Shown: piece after piece, positions 7,704 through 14,347 of the stretch | Numbering within the stretch: position 1 is the first letter of the stretch | Layout of the letters: each line of letters opens with the position of its first letter | Assembly (NCBI GenBank): GCA_017424125.1 | Contig: JAFPBM010000040.1 | Span: 1-15,208, forward strand | Reading direction: 5' to 3' | DNA: 15,208 nt | DNA from: Clostridia bacterium | Lineage (GTDB): Bacteria; Bacillota; Clostridia; Oscillospirales; Acutalibacteraceae | The notes under the pieces: generated by a model | Told to the model about the DNA's origin: nothing | Databases searched by the model: none | What the model saw: only the letters and a program-made list of their open reading frames with translations | Position numbers and translations under genes: made by a program

Positions 7704-8180
7704 TTATATACCTAATAAAACTATTGCCAAAAGTCCAAGCAAAACTCCTAAAATTTGCTTTTTTGAAAGTTTTTCTTTAAAAATGAAAATGCCCAGAACG
7801 GTTGCAAGCAACACAACTGCGCCGTTAAACGTGGGGAAGAAAACAACAGACGGTAACACGCCGGAGAGATATAAATTCAGTCGGCAGTAGCCAAGACTCA
7901 TTGCGCCTAAAAGAAGAGCGAAAAGCACTGTGCGTTTCGGCATTTTAATGGGTGCCTTAGAGCACAAAGAAAGTACAACCATAAGAGTAACCATAGTGAA
8001 AGCGGAGATAAGCATCATATTATTGCCGTTTCCACCCGTTTTTGAGAAAAGTTTGAAAACAATGCCCGTCGCGGCGGCAAAAAGGAAAAACCCAACACAG
8101 AAAAACTTCCATTTTGGTAAGGGTTTCATATCTGCCTTGGCATCCAAACATAGTAGAATGGAAAAAAAGAAAAGACAAAG
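7704..8180 (-). pseudogene. EamA/DMT-family transporter lacking its N-terminal half
   Basis: The readable part matches the second half of a 10-helix drug/metabolite transporter: about five hydrophobic segments, ending in FPTFNGAVVLLATVLG, FKEKLSKKQ and a final membrane helix. Whole family members have about 280-300 residues in two EamA repeats; here the frame is open for only about 158 codons. Without a start codon, homology-like sequence begins right after a TGA at 8181-8183 (LCLFFFSILLCLDAKADMK resembles the linker between the two halves). The first repeat is not present: within 100 bases a plus-strand gene begins. The only starts are a TTG at 8145-8147 and an ATG at 8127-8129, without a clear ribosome binding site. 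A single-repeat 4-5 helix protein acting as a dimer is a less likely alternative. The hydrolase gene follows after 13 bases. Confidence 0.7.
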
Positions 8181-8280
8181 TCAATATTAAAATTTCCGTT
8201 CCAAACGGAATGGATGTATATTATAAAAATCAAAAACTCCCTGTGGGAGAAAATATATTTAATATAAAGGGGTAATTAAA
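8181..8280. other. junction region with two hairpins
   Basis: This gap separates the truncated transporter from the PQ-loop gene. It holds two inverted repeats: TTCCGTT-CCA-AACGGAA (8194-8210), and CTCCC-TGT-GGGAG (8237-8249). Read on the minus strand, the second runs into TTTTTGATTTTT and looks like a terminator, although no minus-strand gene now lies upstream of it. On the plus strand it is followed by A/T without a T-run and would instead sit in the 5' leader of the PQ-loop gene. I see no strong plus-strand promoter; TATATT/TATTAT near 8216-8223 are weak -10 candidates. Confidence 0.5.
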
Positions 8281-8574
8281 ATGGCAGAAATTTTAGAAAT
8301 TATAATGGTAGTAAGTTTTGGTGCCTCTTGGCCGCTTAACGTAATGAAATCGTACAGGGCACGTACAACAAAGGGTAAAAGTCTTCCTTTCCTTTGCCTT
8401 ATCTTTTTCGGCTACATAGCAGGTATTATATCCAAACTTGTAAATGAAGCGTATATGGCAAACTTTGCAAGTAAATGGTATGTTCTTTTCTTCTACGTGC
8501 TCAATCTTGTAATGGTTGGTATCGACCTTGTGCTCTATGCAAGAAACTATAGAATCGACAAGAGGAACGGATAA
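8281..8574 (+). CDS. single PQ-loop (SemiSWEET-like) membrane protein
   Basis: A 97-residue protein with three predicted membrane helices (about residues 4-22, 36-56 and 68-89), the size and layout of a SemiSWEET half-transporter. The PQ-loop region reads WPLNVMKSYRARTTKGKSL, close to the family pattern PQ-x-hydrophobic-K-x-x-(K/R)-(S/T)-x-KG-x-S, but with Leu-Asn in place of Gln after Pro. SemiSWEETs are dimers that let sugars pass across the membrane by facilitated diffusion; the conserved Pro allows the gating bend. AAAGGGG precedes the ATG at 10 bases. The next gene starts one base after the stop, so the two were co-translated. In a locus with glycosidases and esterases, sugar or glycoside transport is a reasonable inference, but substrate and direction are unknown. 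Confidence 0.75.
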   Translation: MAEILEIIMVVSFGASWPLNVMKSYRARTTKGKSLPFLCLIFFGYIAGIISKLVNEAYMANFASKWYVLFFYVLNLVMVGIDLVLYARNYRIDKRNG

Positions 8575-8575
8575 A

Positions 8576-9314
8576 ATGCTTGAGATAGAAAAAATAAGAG
8601 AAAACTCTTAAACGGTGATAGCGTAACCTTTATTTTCGTAGGCGACAGCATTACACAAGGCACAAGCCATTGCACCGATGACGAAACCTACGTTGCGATA
8701 TTTGCAAAATGCTTGGCGGACGAGTTCAAAAACGCTAGCGTTTACCGCTACGACGGGAAAGCCACCGGCGCCGCAAAACCGCTTAATGGATACAAGGAAG
8801 TTTTGATGCAAAAGGGCAACTGTGGCAGAATAAACGTGCTTCGTTCAGGCGTTGGCGGAAGCACTGTTAATTGGGCTATGGGACGTTTTTCGGATTATAC
8901 GGGCGTTTTGCCCTGCGGCACCCGTTCGGACTATATATTTACAATGTTCGGCATAAACGATTCAATAACGTCGGTTGCCGAAAAATACGTAACGCCCGAC
9001 GTATTCAAAACGCAGTATGGCACTATGTTTGATAAATTGGCAGAGAGTGAGCCACAAACCAAAATTATCGTAATGCCCGCAACCACAAACGATTTTGATA
9101 TTACGGCGCATGTAAAGGTAACGTTTGAATTAGCAAGAGAAAAAACCTTTTACTTATTGATACTTTCAAGTTGTGGAGTGAGCATTATATAGAGGGTGCG
9201 GAAAACTTTGGCCATGGCGATTGGTTAAAGGGCGGAACAGACGCATGTCACCCAATGCCAAAAGCATCTAAAATAATGGCAGAATATATCTATAACGAAT
9301 TTAAGGTGTTATAA
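8576..9314 (+). pseudogene. SGNH/GDSL hydrolase split by two -1 frameshifts
   Basis: Three overlapping frames together give one SGNH hydrolase of about 246 residues. Segment 1 (from ATG 8576) reads MLEIEKIREN; segment 2 starts at about 8605 and reads LLNGDSVTFIFVGDSITQG (block I with the nucleophile Ser), then RSGVGGST (block II) and MFGINDS (block III); segment 3 starts at about 9145 and reads LLLIDTFKLWSEHYIEG, ending in DACHPMPKASK (block V, Asp and His). Both breaks need one extra base within or beside an A-run (8601-8604 and 9140-9145). With both restored, the length is an exact multiple of three and ends with TAA directly before the next ATG. No start codon precedes segment 2 in its frame. 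The gene begins one base after the PQ-loop stop with an AGAGGA site inside that gene. Decay, sequencing error or frameshifting are possible; as written no full enzyme is made. Confidence 0.87.
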
Positions 9315-10382
9315 ATGGACATTAGAAAATTAGATAAAAACTTTGATTTCAAAACAGAAATACAGCGCGAAAACATAAAGTTTTACGATGCTGAAGAAAA
9401 CCCGATTGCGATTTACGGAATAATGAAAGAGGGCGATGCTTTCTGCCGTATGCCGCAAAGCATTGCAGATACCGTAAGTGAGGGTGTTGCGTCACTTAAC
9501 AACTGTACAACGGGCGGACGTGTGCGTTTTATAACAAACAGTCCATACGTTGCAATATCTGTCTTCGAAAGCGACGCATGGAACACGTCGGGTTGGGCAA
9601 ATATGACCTATGCTTGTACAATGGGTTATGATATGTACGCAGACGAGGGTGACGGACAGAAATGGATAGGCACTTTTATGCCGCCCGCGGTTGTTGAAGG
9701 GAAATATGAAAGTGTGCTTGATTTTCCTAAAAAGGATAAACGCGAAAGACTTGTTACAATCAATTTACCACTTTTTTCGCGCATAACAAAGATTTATATC
9801 GGCATAGACGGTGACTGTTTTATAAAAGAACCGAGCGCGTATAAAAATGAAACGCCCGTAGCCTTTTACGGAAGTTCGATAACACACGGCGTTGCGGCGT
9901 CCCGTCCCGGCAACATATATCCGCTGATAATTTCCCGCACGCTTGATACAAATATTCTTAATTTGGGATTTTCGGGCAACGCAAAGGGCGAACCCGAAAT
10001 AGCAGAGTACATAGCGGGACTTAATATGTCGGCGTTTGTGTATGACTATGACTATAACGCACCGAACGTAGAGCATTTAGAGGCAACCCACGAAGCGATG
10101 TTCAAAATTATTCGAAAAGCACAACCTAGTTTGCCAATTATTATGCTCTCGCGCCCCAAAGCGCATTTAACACTGCTTGAAGAGAAAGGAATGGAAGTAA
10201 TCCATAGAACTTATGAGAACGCCAAAGCGGCAGGGGACGAAAACGTATATTTCATAGCGGGAACCGATTTGCTTACAAAAGACGTTTGGGAAACCGCCCT
10301 TGTTGATTCGGCGCACCCCAATGATAGCGGATTTTTAAGTATGGCAAAAACGCTAACCTCGCTTTTAGAAAAAATATTATGA
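9315..10382 (+). CDS. SGNH hydrolase with GxDLY N-terminal domain
   Basis: A 355-residue esterase with two domains. Residues 1 to about 175 form a beta-sandwich containing GYDMYADEGDG near residue 115, the GxDLY signature of SGNH enzymes of the Lipase_GDSL_3 type. The catalytic domain follows: block I FYGSSITHG (nucleophile S188), block II LGFSGNAKGE (oxyanion Gly and Asn), block III-like DYDYNAPN, and block V DSAHPNDSG with D331 and H334. All four SGNH blocks are present, so it should be active. Such enzymes remove acetyl or other acyl groups from sugars. No signal peptide, so cytosolic. The ATG follows the TAA of the broken SGNH gene without a gap (TAAATG), with AAGGTG about 8 bases upstream, so it belongs to the PQ-loop operon. 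The acyl donor cannot be told from sequence. Confidence 0.9.
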   Translation: MDIRKLDKNFDFKTEIQRENIKFYDAEENPIAIYGIMKEGDAFCRMPQSIADTVSEGVASLNNCTTGGRVRFITNSPYVAISVFESDAWNTSGWANMTYACTMGYDMYADEGDGQKWIGTFMPPAVVEGKYESVLDFPKKDKRERLVTINLPLFSRITKIYIGIDGDCFIKEPSAYKNETPVAFYGSSITHGVAASRPGNIYPLIISRTLDTNILNLGFSGNAKGEPEIAEYIAGLNMSAFVYDYDYNAPNVEHLEATHEAMFKIIRKAQPSLPIIMLSRPKAHLTLLEEKGMEVIHRTYENAKAAGDENVYFIAGTDLLTKDVWETALVDSAHPNDSGFLSMAKTLTSLLEKIL

Positions 10383-10424
10383 TAAAAATATAGAAAATTC
10401 AAATAAATACATAACTTTTTTCCA

Positions 10425-10453
10425 TTTACTTTGATAAAATTGTGTGTTATATT
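10425..10453 (+). promoter_or_regulatory. promoter of the Gfo/Idh/MocA gene
   Basis: TTTACT (10425-10430) and TATATT (10448-10453) are 17 bases apart. A GGGGGAAG ribosome binding site and the ATG at 10489 follow. The 106-base gap after the SGNH gene has no hairpin that I can see, so read-through from the operon upstream is also possible. Confidence 0.6.
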
Positions 10454-10488
10454 AAAGGCGCAATCCAATCAAAACGGGGGAAGATAAT

Positions 10489-11763
10489 ATGAGCAAAGAA
10501 ATTCGCATAGGGATTTTTGGCGTTAGCAGAGGAAGTTGTTTTTTTGATAGCATTCTTGCAAACAACGGCGATATTGTTGCAATTTGTGACAAACACGAAA
10601 GACGCGCAAAAGAGGCTGTGAAAAGACTCGGCAAAGTTGCAGTATATGATAATTTTGACGAGTTTATAAAGCATCCAATGGATGCCGTATTACTCGCAAA
10701 CTATTTTCACGAGCATGCAGAATACGCTATTCGTTGTCTTGAAAGAGGTATTCACGTATTAAGCGAGTGTACTGCTGCCGCGACTTTAGCAGATGCTGTA
10801 AAACTTGTTCGTGCCGCCGAAAAATCAAACGCTATTTATATGCTTGCGGAAAACTATCCGTATATGACCTTTAACCGCGAAATGAAGAGAATTTGTGATG
10901 AAGGCACTCTCGGCAAACTCATTTACGCAGAGGGCGAGTATAATCACGCGGGTGACCCCTACGGTGATGCAGGAGATAAAGCAAACCTCTATGACGGCGA
11001 AAAACATTGGCGACTCTTCCTGCCCCGTACATATTATGTAACACATTCACTAGCACCCATTATGTTCGCAACGGGCGCAAACCCCGTTCGTGTTACGGCT
11101 ATGCCTGTTTTTGCTCCCGTTCCTCGTGACGCTAATGTAGCATCTAACAGCGGCGACAAAGCGGCAATTATAACTACACTTAATGACGATGATTCGGTAT
11201 TTAAGTTTGTTGCAAACTCGTCTTTTGGCGCGTGTGATAACTCTTACCGTATATGTGGTGAGTATGGACAGGTTGAAAACGTTCGCGGTACGGGCGGAAA
11301 AATAATGCTCCGCTATAACAAGTGGAACAAACCCGCGGACAAAGAATGTATAAATTACTATATGCCCGGAATCAACGATAAGGATGAAGAACTTATTAAA
11401 ACGGCAGGCCACGGCGGTGGTGACTTCTTTGTAATTCGTCATTTCTTAGAGTGTGTCCGCGAAAATAAACCCCATCCGTTTGACGTGTATTTTGCCACAA
11501 GACTGTCGGCTGTTGCCATTATGGCGTACAGAAGTATGATGGAACGCGGCGTACCCTATGATATTCCCGATTTCCGTAAGGAAGAGGATAGAATCAAGTA
11601 CGAGAACGATACCGATTCGCCGTTCTGGTATTCGGACGGCACCGCACCCACCGTTCCTTGCTGCAGCCACCCCGATTATGCACCGAGCGAAGTACAAAAA
11701 GAAAACTTTATGCGTCTTTTGGCGGAATCTGAAGCAAGCAAAGCAAGAGAACTTGAGAAATAA
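10489..11763 (+). CDS. Gfo/Idh/MocA family NAD(P)-dependent oxidoreductase
   Basis: A 424-residue member of the Gfo/Idh/MocA family. The N-terminal Rossmann fold spans about residues 1-125: IGIFGVSRGS (residues 7-16) is the nucleotide-binding loop and AICD the end of strand 2. At residues 90-95 VLSECT replaces the usual VxxEKP; the Lys that contacts cofactor and substrate in many members is Cys94 here. MLAENYPY and EGEYNHAGDP mark the start of the C-terminal alpha/beta substrate domain, and TYYVTHSLAPIMFATG carries the usual conserved His region. About 50 extra C-terminal residues end in a charged helix. Family enzymes oxidise or reduce sugars, inositols and glycosides, some by an oxidation-elimination route that cleaves glycosidic bonds. 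It has its own promoter and terminator. The context suggests sugar or aglycone modification; the substrate is unknown. Confidence 0.9.
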   Translation: MSKEIRIGIFGVSRGSCFFDSILANNGDIVAICDKHERRAKEAVKRLGKVAVYDNFDEFIKHPMDAVLLANYFHEHAEYAIRCLERGIHVLSECTAAATLADAVKLVRAAEKSNAIYMLAENYPYMTFNREMKRICDEGTLGKLIYAEGEYNHAGDPYGDAGDKANLYDGEKHWRLFLPRTYYVTHSLAPIMFATGANPVRVTAMPVFAPVPRDANVASNSGDKAAIITTLNDDDSVFKFVANSSFGACDNSYRICGEYGQVENVRGTGGKIMLRYNKWNKPADKECINYYMPGINDKDEELIKTAGHGGGDFFVIRHFLECVRENKPHPFDVYFATRLSAVAIMAYRSMMERGVPYDIPDFRKEEDRIKYENDTDSPFWYSDGTAPTVPCCSHPDYAPSEVQKENFMRLLAESEASKARELEK

Positions 11764-11766
11764 ACT

Positions 11767-11793
11767 AAAAGCCACGTCAAAGACGTGGCTTTT
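11767..11793 (+). terminator. terminator of the Gfo/Idh/MocA gene
   Basis: A perfect 12-base-pair stem AAAAGCCACGTC / GACGTGGCTTTT with an AAA loop lies 3 bases after the stop codon. The T-run is short and directly followed by the TTGACA of the next promoter. Confidence 0.88.
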
Positions 11794-11794
11794 G

Positions 11795-11823
11795 TTGACA
11801 TATAAATAGGTGTATGTTAAAAT
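11795..11823 (+). promoter_or_regulatory. strong promoter of the SDR-ZIP operon
   Basis: Consensus TTGACA (11795-11800) and TAAAAT (11818-11823) are exactly 17 bases apart, the best promoter in the window. It starts two bases after the preceding terminator stem. AGAGG and the SDR ATG follow about 20-30 bases later, leaving a very short leader with no room for a riboswitch. Confidence 0.88.
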
Positions 11824-11855
11824 AAAAAACAATAAAAAACGAAAGAGGTATTATA

Positions 11856-12656
11856 ATGAGTTTTCTTAAAGGAAAAACCGCAATAATAACAGGTGCAGGT
11901 TATGCCGCGCTTGAAGACGGAAGATGTGGCTCTATCGGCTACGGCATCGCGACCGCATACGCTAAAGAGGGCGCAAACCTTGTAATAACAGGCAGAAACG
12001 TTGCCAAACTTGAAAAGGCAAAAGAAGAACTTGAAAAACTTTACGGAATAAAGGTTTTGGCACTCGCTGCCGATATAAACGCAGATGCCGATAATGAAGC
12101 AACCGCAAAAATGGTTGCCGAAAAAGCGGTAGCAGAATTTGGCAGAATTGACGTGCTTATCAACAACGCACAGGCATCTGCCTCGGGCGTTCCGATTCAG
12201 GACCACACAACAGAACAGTTTGACCTTGCTATGTATTCGGGTCTTTACGCCGCATTCTATTATATGAAAGCATGTTACCCCTATCTTAAAGAAGTGCAAG
12301 GTAGCATCATAAACTTTGCATCGGGTGCAGGACTTTTCGGCAACTACGGTCAATGTTCGTATGCCGCCGCAAAAGAGGGTATACGTGGTCTTTCCCGTGT
12401 TGCCGCAACCGAATGGGCAAAGGACGGCATAAACACAAACGTTATCTGTCCGCTTGCTTGGACTGCGCAACTTGAACAATTCGAAAAAGCATACCCCGAA
12501 GCATTCAAGGCAAACGTTAAAATGCCCCCCGCGGGACATTACGGCGATGCAGAACTTGAAATCGGCCGCGTTTGCGTACAGTTGGCATCTCCCGACTTCA
12601 AATATATGAATGGCGAAACCTTAACGCTTGAGGGCGGAATGGGACTTCGTCCGTAA
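11856..12656 (+). CDS. short-chain dehydrogenase/reductase (SDR)
   Basis: A 266-residue classical SDR. The cofactor loop starts with TGAG and finishes with GSIGYGIA, but about nine residues (YAALEDGRC) lie between the halves of the usual TGxxxGxG motif. NNAQ at 103-106 stands for the family NNAG. The catalytic triad is visible: S156 in FASGAG, Y169 and K173 in YAAAK. LTLEGGMGL at the end is the usual C-terminal strand. ITGRN after strand 2, with Arg, leans toward NADP(H), but this is weak evidence. Family enzymes interconvert alcohols and ketones. The start has an AGAGG site at 9 bases. The ZIP gene begins 5 bases after the stop. A sugar or polyol substrate is suggested only by the neighbourhood. 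Confidence 0.9.
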   Translation: MSFLKGKTAIITGAGYAALEDGRCGSIGYGIATAYAKEGANLVITGRNVAKLEKAKEELEKLYGIKVLALAADINADADNEATAKMVAEKAVAEFGRIDVLINNAQASASGVPIQDHTTEQFDLAMYSGLYAAFYYMKACYPYLKEVQGSIINFASGAGLFGNYGQCSYAAAKEGIRGLSRVAATEWAKDGINTNVICPLAWTAQLEQFEKAYPEAFKANVKMPPAGHYGDAELEIGRVCVQLASPDFKYMNGETLTLEGGMGLRP

Positions 12657-12661
12657 ACGCT

Positions 12662-13417
12662 ATGGAAATGGTATTATTAACAGCGCTCGGCGTCGGCGGT
12701 GCAACGGTTTTCGGTGCGCTTATAGGTTTTGCGTTTAAAAAAATATCACATAAATTTTCGGATATTGTGCTATCATTCGCCGCAGGCGTAATGCTTGCCG
12801 CCGCGGTGCTCGGCCTTATTTTACCCGCCGTCGAAACGGGTGGAAAATGGGGACTCGCGTGGGCAGTACTTGGCATATTTGCGGGCGCACTTTGCCTTAA
12901 TCTCGTTGATAAAATCGTACCCCACCTGCACAAAATGGTGGGAGATGAAGTGGAAGGTCACAGCAAAACCGAAATATCGCGTGTTATGCTTTTCCTCTTG
13001 GCAATCGCAATCCACAATCTTCCCGAGGGCATTGCCGCAGGTGTCGGCTTTGGCTCGGGCGATAGCGGTCAGGCACTTTTAATCGCAGGAGGTATTGCAC
13101 TTCAAAACATACCCGAAGGTATGGTTATAATAGGACCGATGCTCGCCGTTGGCGTCAGTCCTAAAAAGACCTTTTTACTCGCGGCGCTTACGGGAATCGT
13201 TGAGGTTTTGGGAACGCTTTTCGGCTATTTTGCCGTCAGTATTTCAAATGCAATTTTGCCCTTTGCGCTTAGTTTTGCAGGCGGCACAATGCTTTACGTA
13301 ATAAGCGACGAAATGATACCCGAAACCCACGCCCACGGAAGTCAGCGCGGCGCAACCTACGCGTTGCTTGTCGGCTTTTGTATAATGCTCATAAGCGATG
13401 TTTTGTTACATCAATAA
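12662..13417 (+). CDS. ZIP family divalent metal transporter
   Basis: A 251-residue ZIP protein of the short GufA/ZupT-like type with about eight hydrophobic helices. The metal-binding motifs are HNLPEG (residues 118-123) in helix 4 and QNIPEG (148-153) in helix 5, which line the binuclear transport site in the family; DEMIPETHAHG near the C-terminal end is also conserved. The loop around residues 83-104 holds several His and Glu (PHLHKM, EVEGHS). It takes up zinc, iron or manganese across the cytoplasmic membrane. It starts 5 bases after the SDR stop with no clear ribosome binding site, so translation probably depends on ribosomes ending the SDR gene. A metal link with the SDR is not needed mechanistically, as classical SDRs of this type are metal-free. 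Confidence 0.93.
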   Translation: MEMVLLTALGVGGATVFGALIGFAFKKISHKFSDIVLSFAAGVMLAAAVLGLILPAVETGGKWGLAWAVLGIFAGALCLNLVDKIVPHLHKMVGDEVEGHSKTEISRVMLFLLAIAIHNLPEGIAAGVGFGSGDSGQALLIAGGIALQNIPEGMVIIGPMLAVGVSPKKTFLLAALTGIVEVLGTLFGYFAVSISNAILPFALSFAGGTMLYVISDEMIPETHAHGSQRGATYALLVGFCIMLISDVLLHQ

Positions 13418-13442
13418 AAAAACACCCTTACGGGTGTTTTTT
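13417..13442. terminator. bidirectional terminator, ZIP / DUF4097
   Basis: An 11-base-pair stem AAAAAACACCC / GGGTGTTTTTT with a TTAC loop lies between two convergent genes. It has T-runs on both strands and touches the stop codons of both genes. Confidence 0.92.
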
Positions 13443-14347
13443 TATTTTGCTATATCAATTAAAATATCGCCTGTGTTTGTGATGATTTGGCAGTTTCCGC
13501 CATTGCCTTCTTTAGGCACACGGACGTCTCCGGTGTTGGTAACCACGTCAAAATGTCTGTCTTCAAGCACCGTGCCCGTTACGTCGCCTGTGTCGGTTTT
13601 TATATAAATTGTTGCAGAATCACTGCGCTCAAGCCGCACGTCACCGGTACTGCGCTTTATTAAGAGTAGTTTTTCTGCTACGGTGTTTTCAAGTGTTATA
13701 TCACCCGTATTGCCGAGAGACTGAATATATCTGCCTTCTACGTTTTCAAGATGCGTTTCTCCAGTGCTAACTTTAAGGTCGAGCGTTTCACACTTAATGT
13801 TTTCAATATCAATATCGCCCGTACTTGTTACGATTTTAAGGTCGCGCGTGTGGGCAGAATATTCAACGTCACCCGTAGTGAGCGCGATATCGGTCTTAAC
13901 AAAAGCAAAGCACTCGGGTATTTCTACGTCACTTGTGTTTGACTGTATGTTAAGTGTAATGTATTTGCCTTTCGGCATATAAATTTTAATTTTCGGCGAA
14001 TCAAAACTAATTCCGATATTGTCATACCACTTTTTATTGTTTTGGAGTGTGATGTTAAGCATACCTCCGTCTTTCACGGAAACTATGTGTTTTTCACGCG
14101 TCCTCTCATAACAAACTACATTGCAGCCACCGTCTTTGCTTTCAAAAAACTCAATATCCGAGGTGTCGGTTTTTATGCTAATTTCGCTAAACGGCAAGGT
14201 TATTTTGTGGGTAACAGTTTCGTATTTTTCGGTGGAAAGTTTGCTAAAATCCCAATCGTTTATCGTCATTATAACGGTGAAAATCAATGCACCAAATATG
14301 AAAAGGGAAACACCTATAATAAGCCAAATTTTCGCAGATTTAGTCAT
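13442..14347 (-). CDS. DUF4097 family beta-repeat protein, membrane anchored
   Basis: A 301-residue protein with one N-terminal membrane segment (about residues 7-28) and a long repeat domain. From about residue 140 to the end there are nine turns of 18-20 residues, each starting with T-(G/S)-(D/E) (TSDVEIP, TGDVEYS, TGDIDIEN, TGETHLEN, TGDITLEN, TGDVRLER, TGDVTGTV, TGDVRVPK, TGDILIDI), with an earlier copy TSDIEFF near residue 62. Such repeats build a beta-solenoid, here placed outside the membrane by the anchor. This is the DUF4097 pattern; members such as LiaX act in envelope-stress sensing, though the role here is unknown. Its ATG overlaps the stop of the DUF1700 gene (TAATG) with AAAGGGGG upstream inside that gene, so translation is coupled. 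Confidence 0.9.
   Translation of the reverse strand: MTKSAKIWLIIGVSLFIFGALIFTVIMTINDWDFSKLSTEKYETVTHKITLPFSEISIKTDTSDIEFFESKDGGCNVVCYERTREKHIVSVKDGGMLNITLQNNKKWYDNIGISFDSPKIKIYMPKGKYITLNIQSNTSDVEIPECFAFVKTDIALTTGDVEYSAHTRDLKIVTSTGDIDIENIKCETLDLKVSTGETHLENVEGRYIQSLGNTGDITLENTVAEKLLLIKRSTGDVRLERSDSATIYIKTDTGDVTGTVLEDRHFDVVTNTGDVRVPKEGNGGNCQIITNTGDILIDIAK

Noticed and set aside
9139-9147. Classical X-XXY-YYZ slippery heptamer for programmed -1 frameshifting
   Set aside because: The A-run is not in the right phase for the classical heptamer (frame is GAA-AAA-ACC), and I see no clear stimulatory hairpin after it. Only single-tRNA slippage would be possible.
8713-9192. Separate 159-residue gene starting at 8713
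   Set aside because: It is the middle segment of the split SGNH gene. The 'start' is an internal TTG, and block I with the catalytic Ser lies upstream in the same frame.
11817-12539. 240-codon minus-strand frame opposite the SDR
   Set aside because: Very Cys/Phe-rich shadow of the SDR gene without domain features.
13398-13607. Plus-strand frame with SPV-type repeats near 13460-13600
   Set aside because: The repeats are the reverse complement of the T-G-D codons of the DUF4097 gene.
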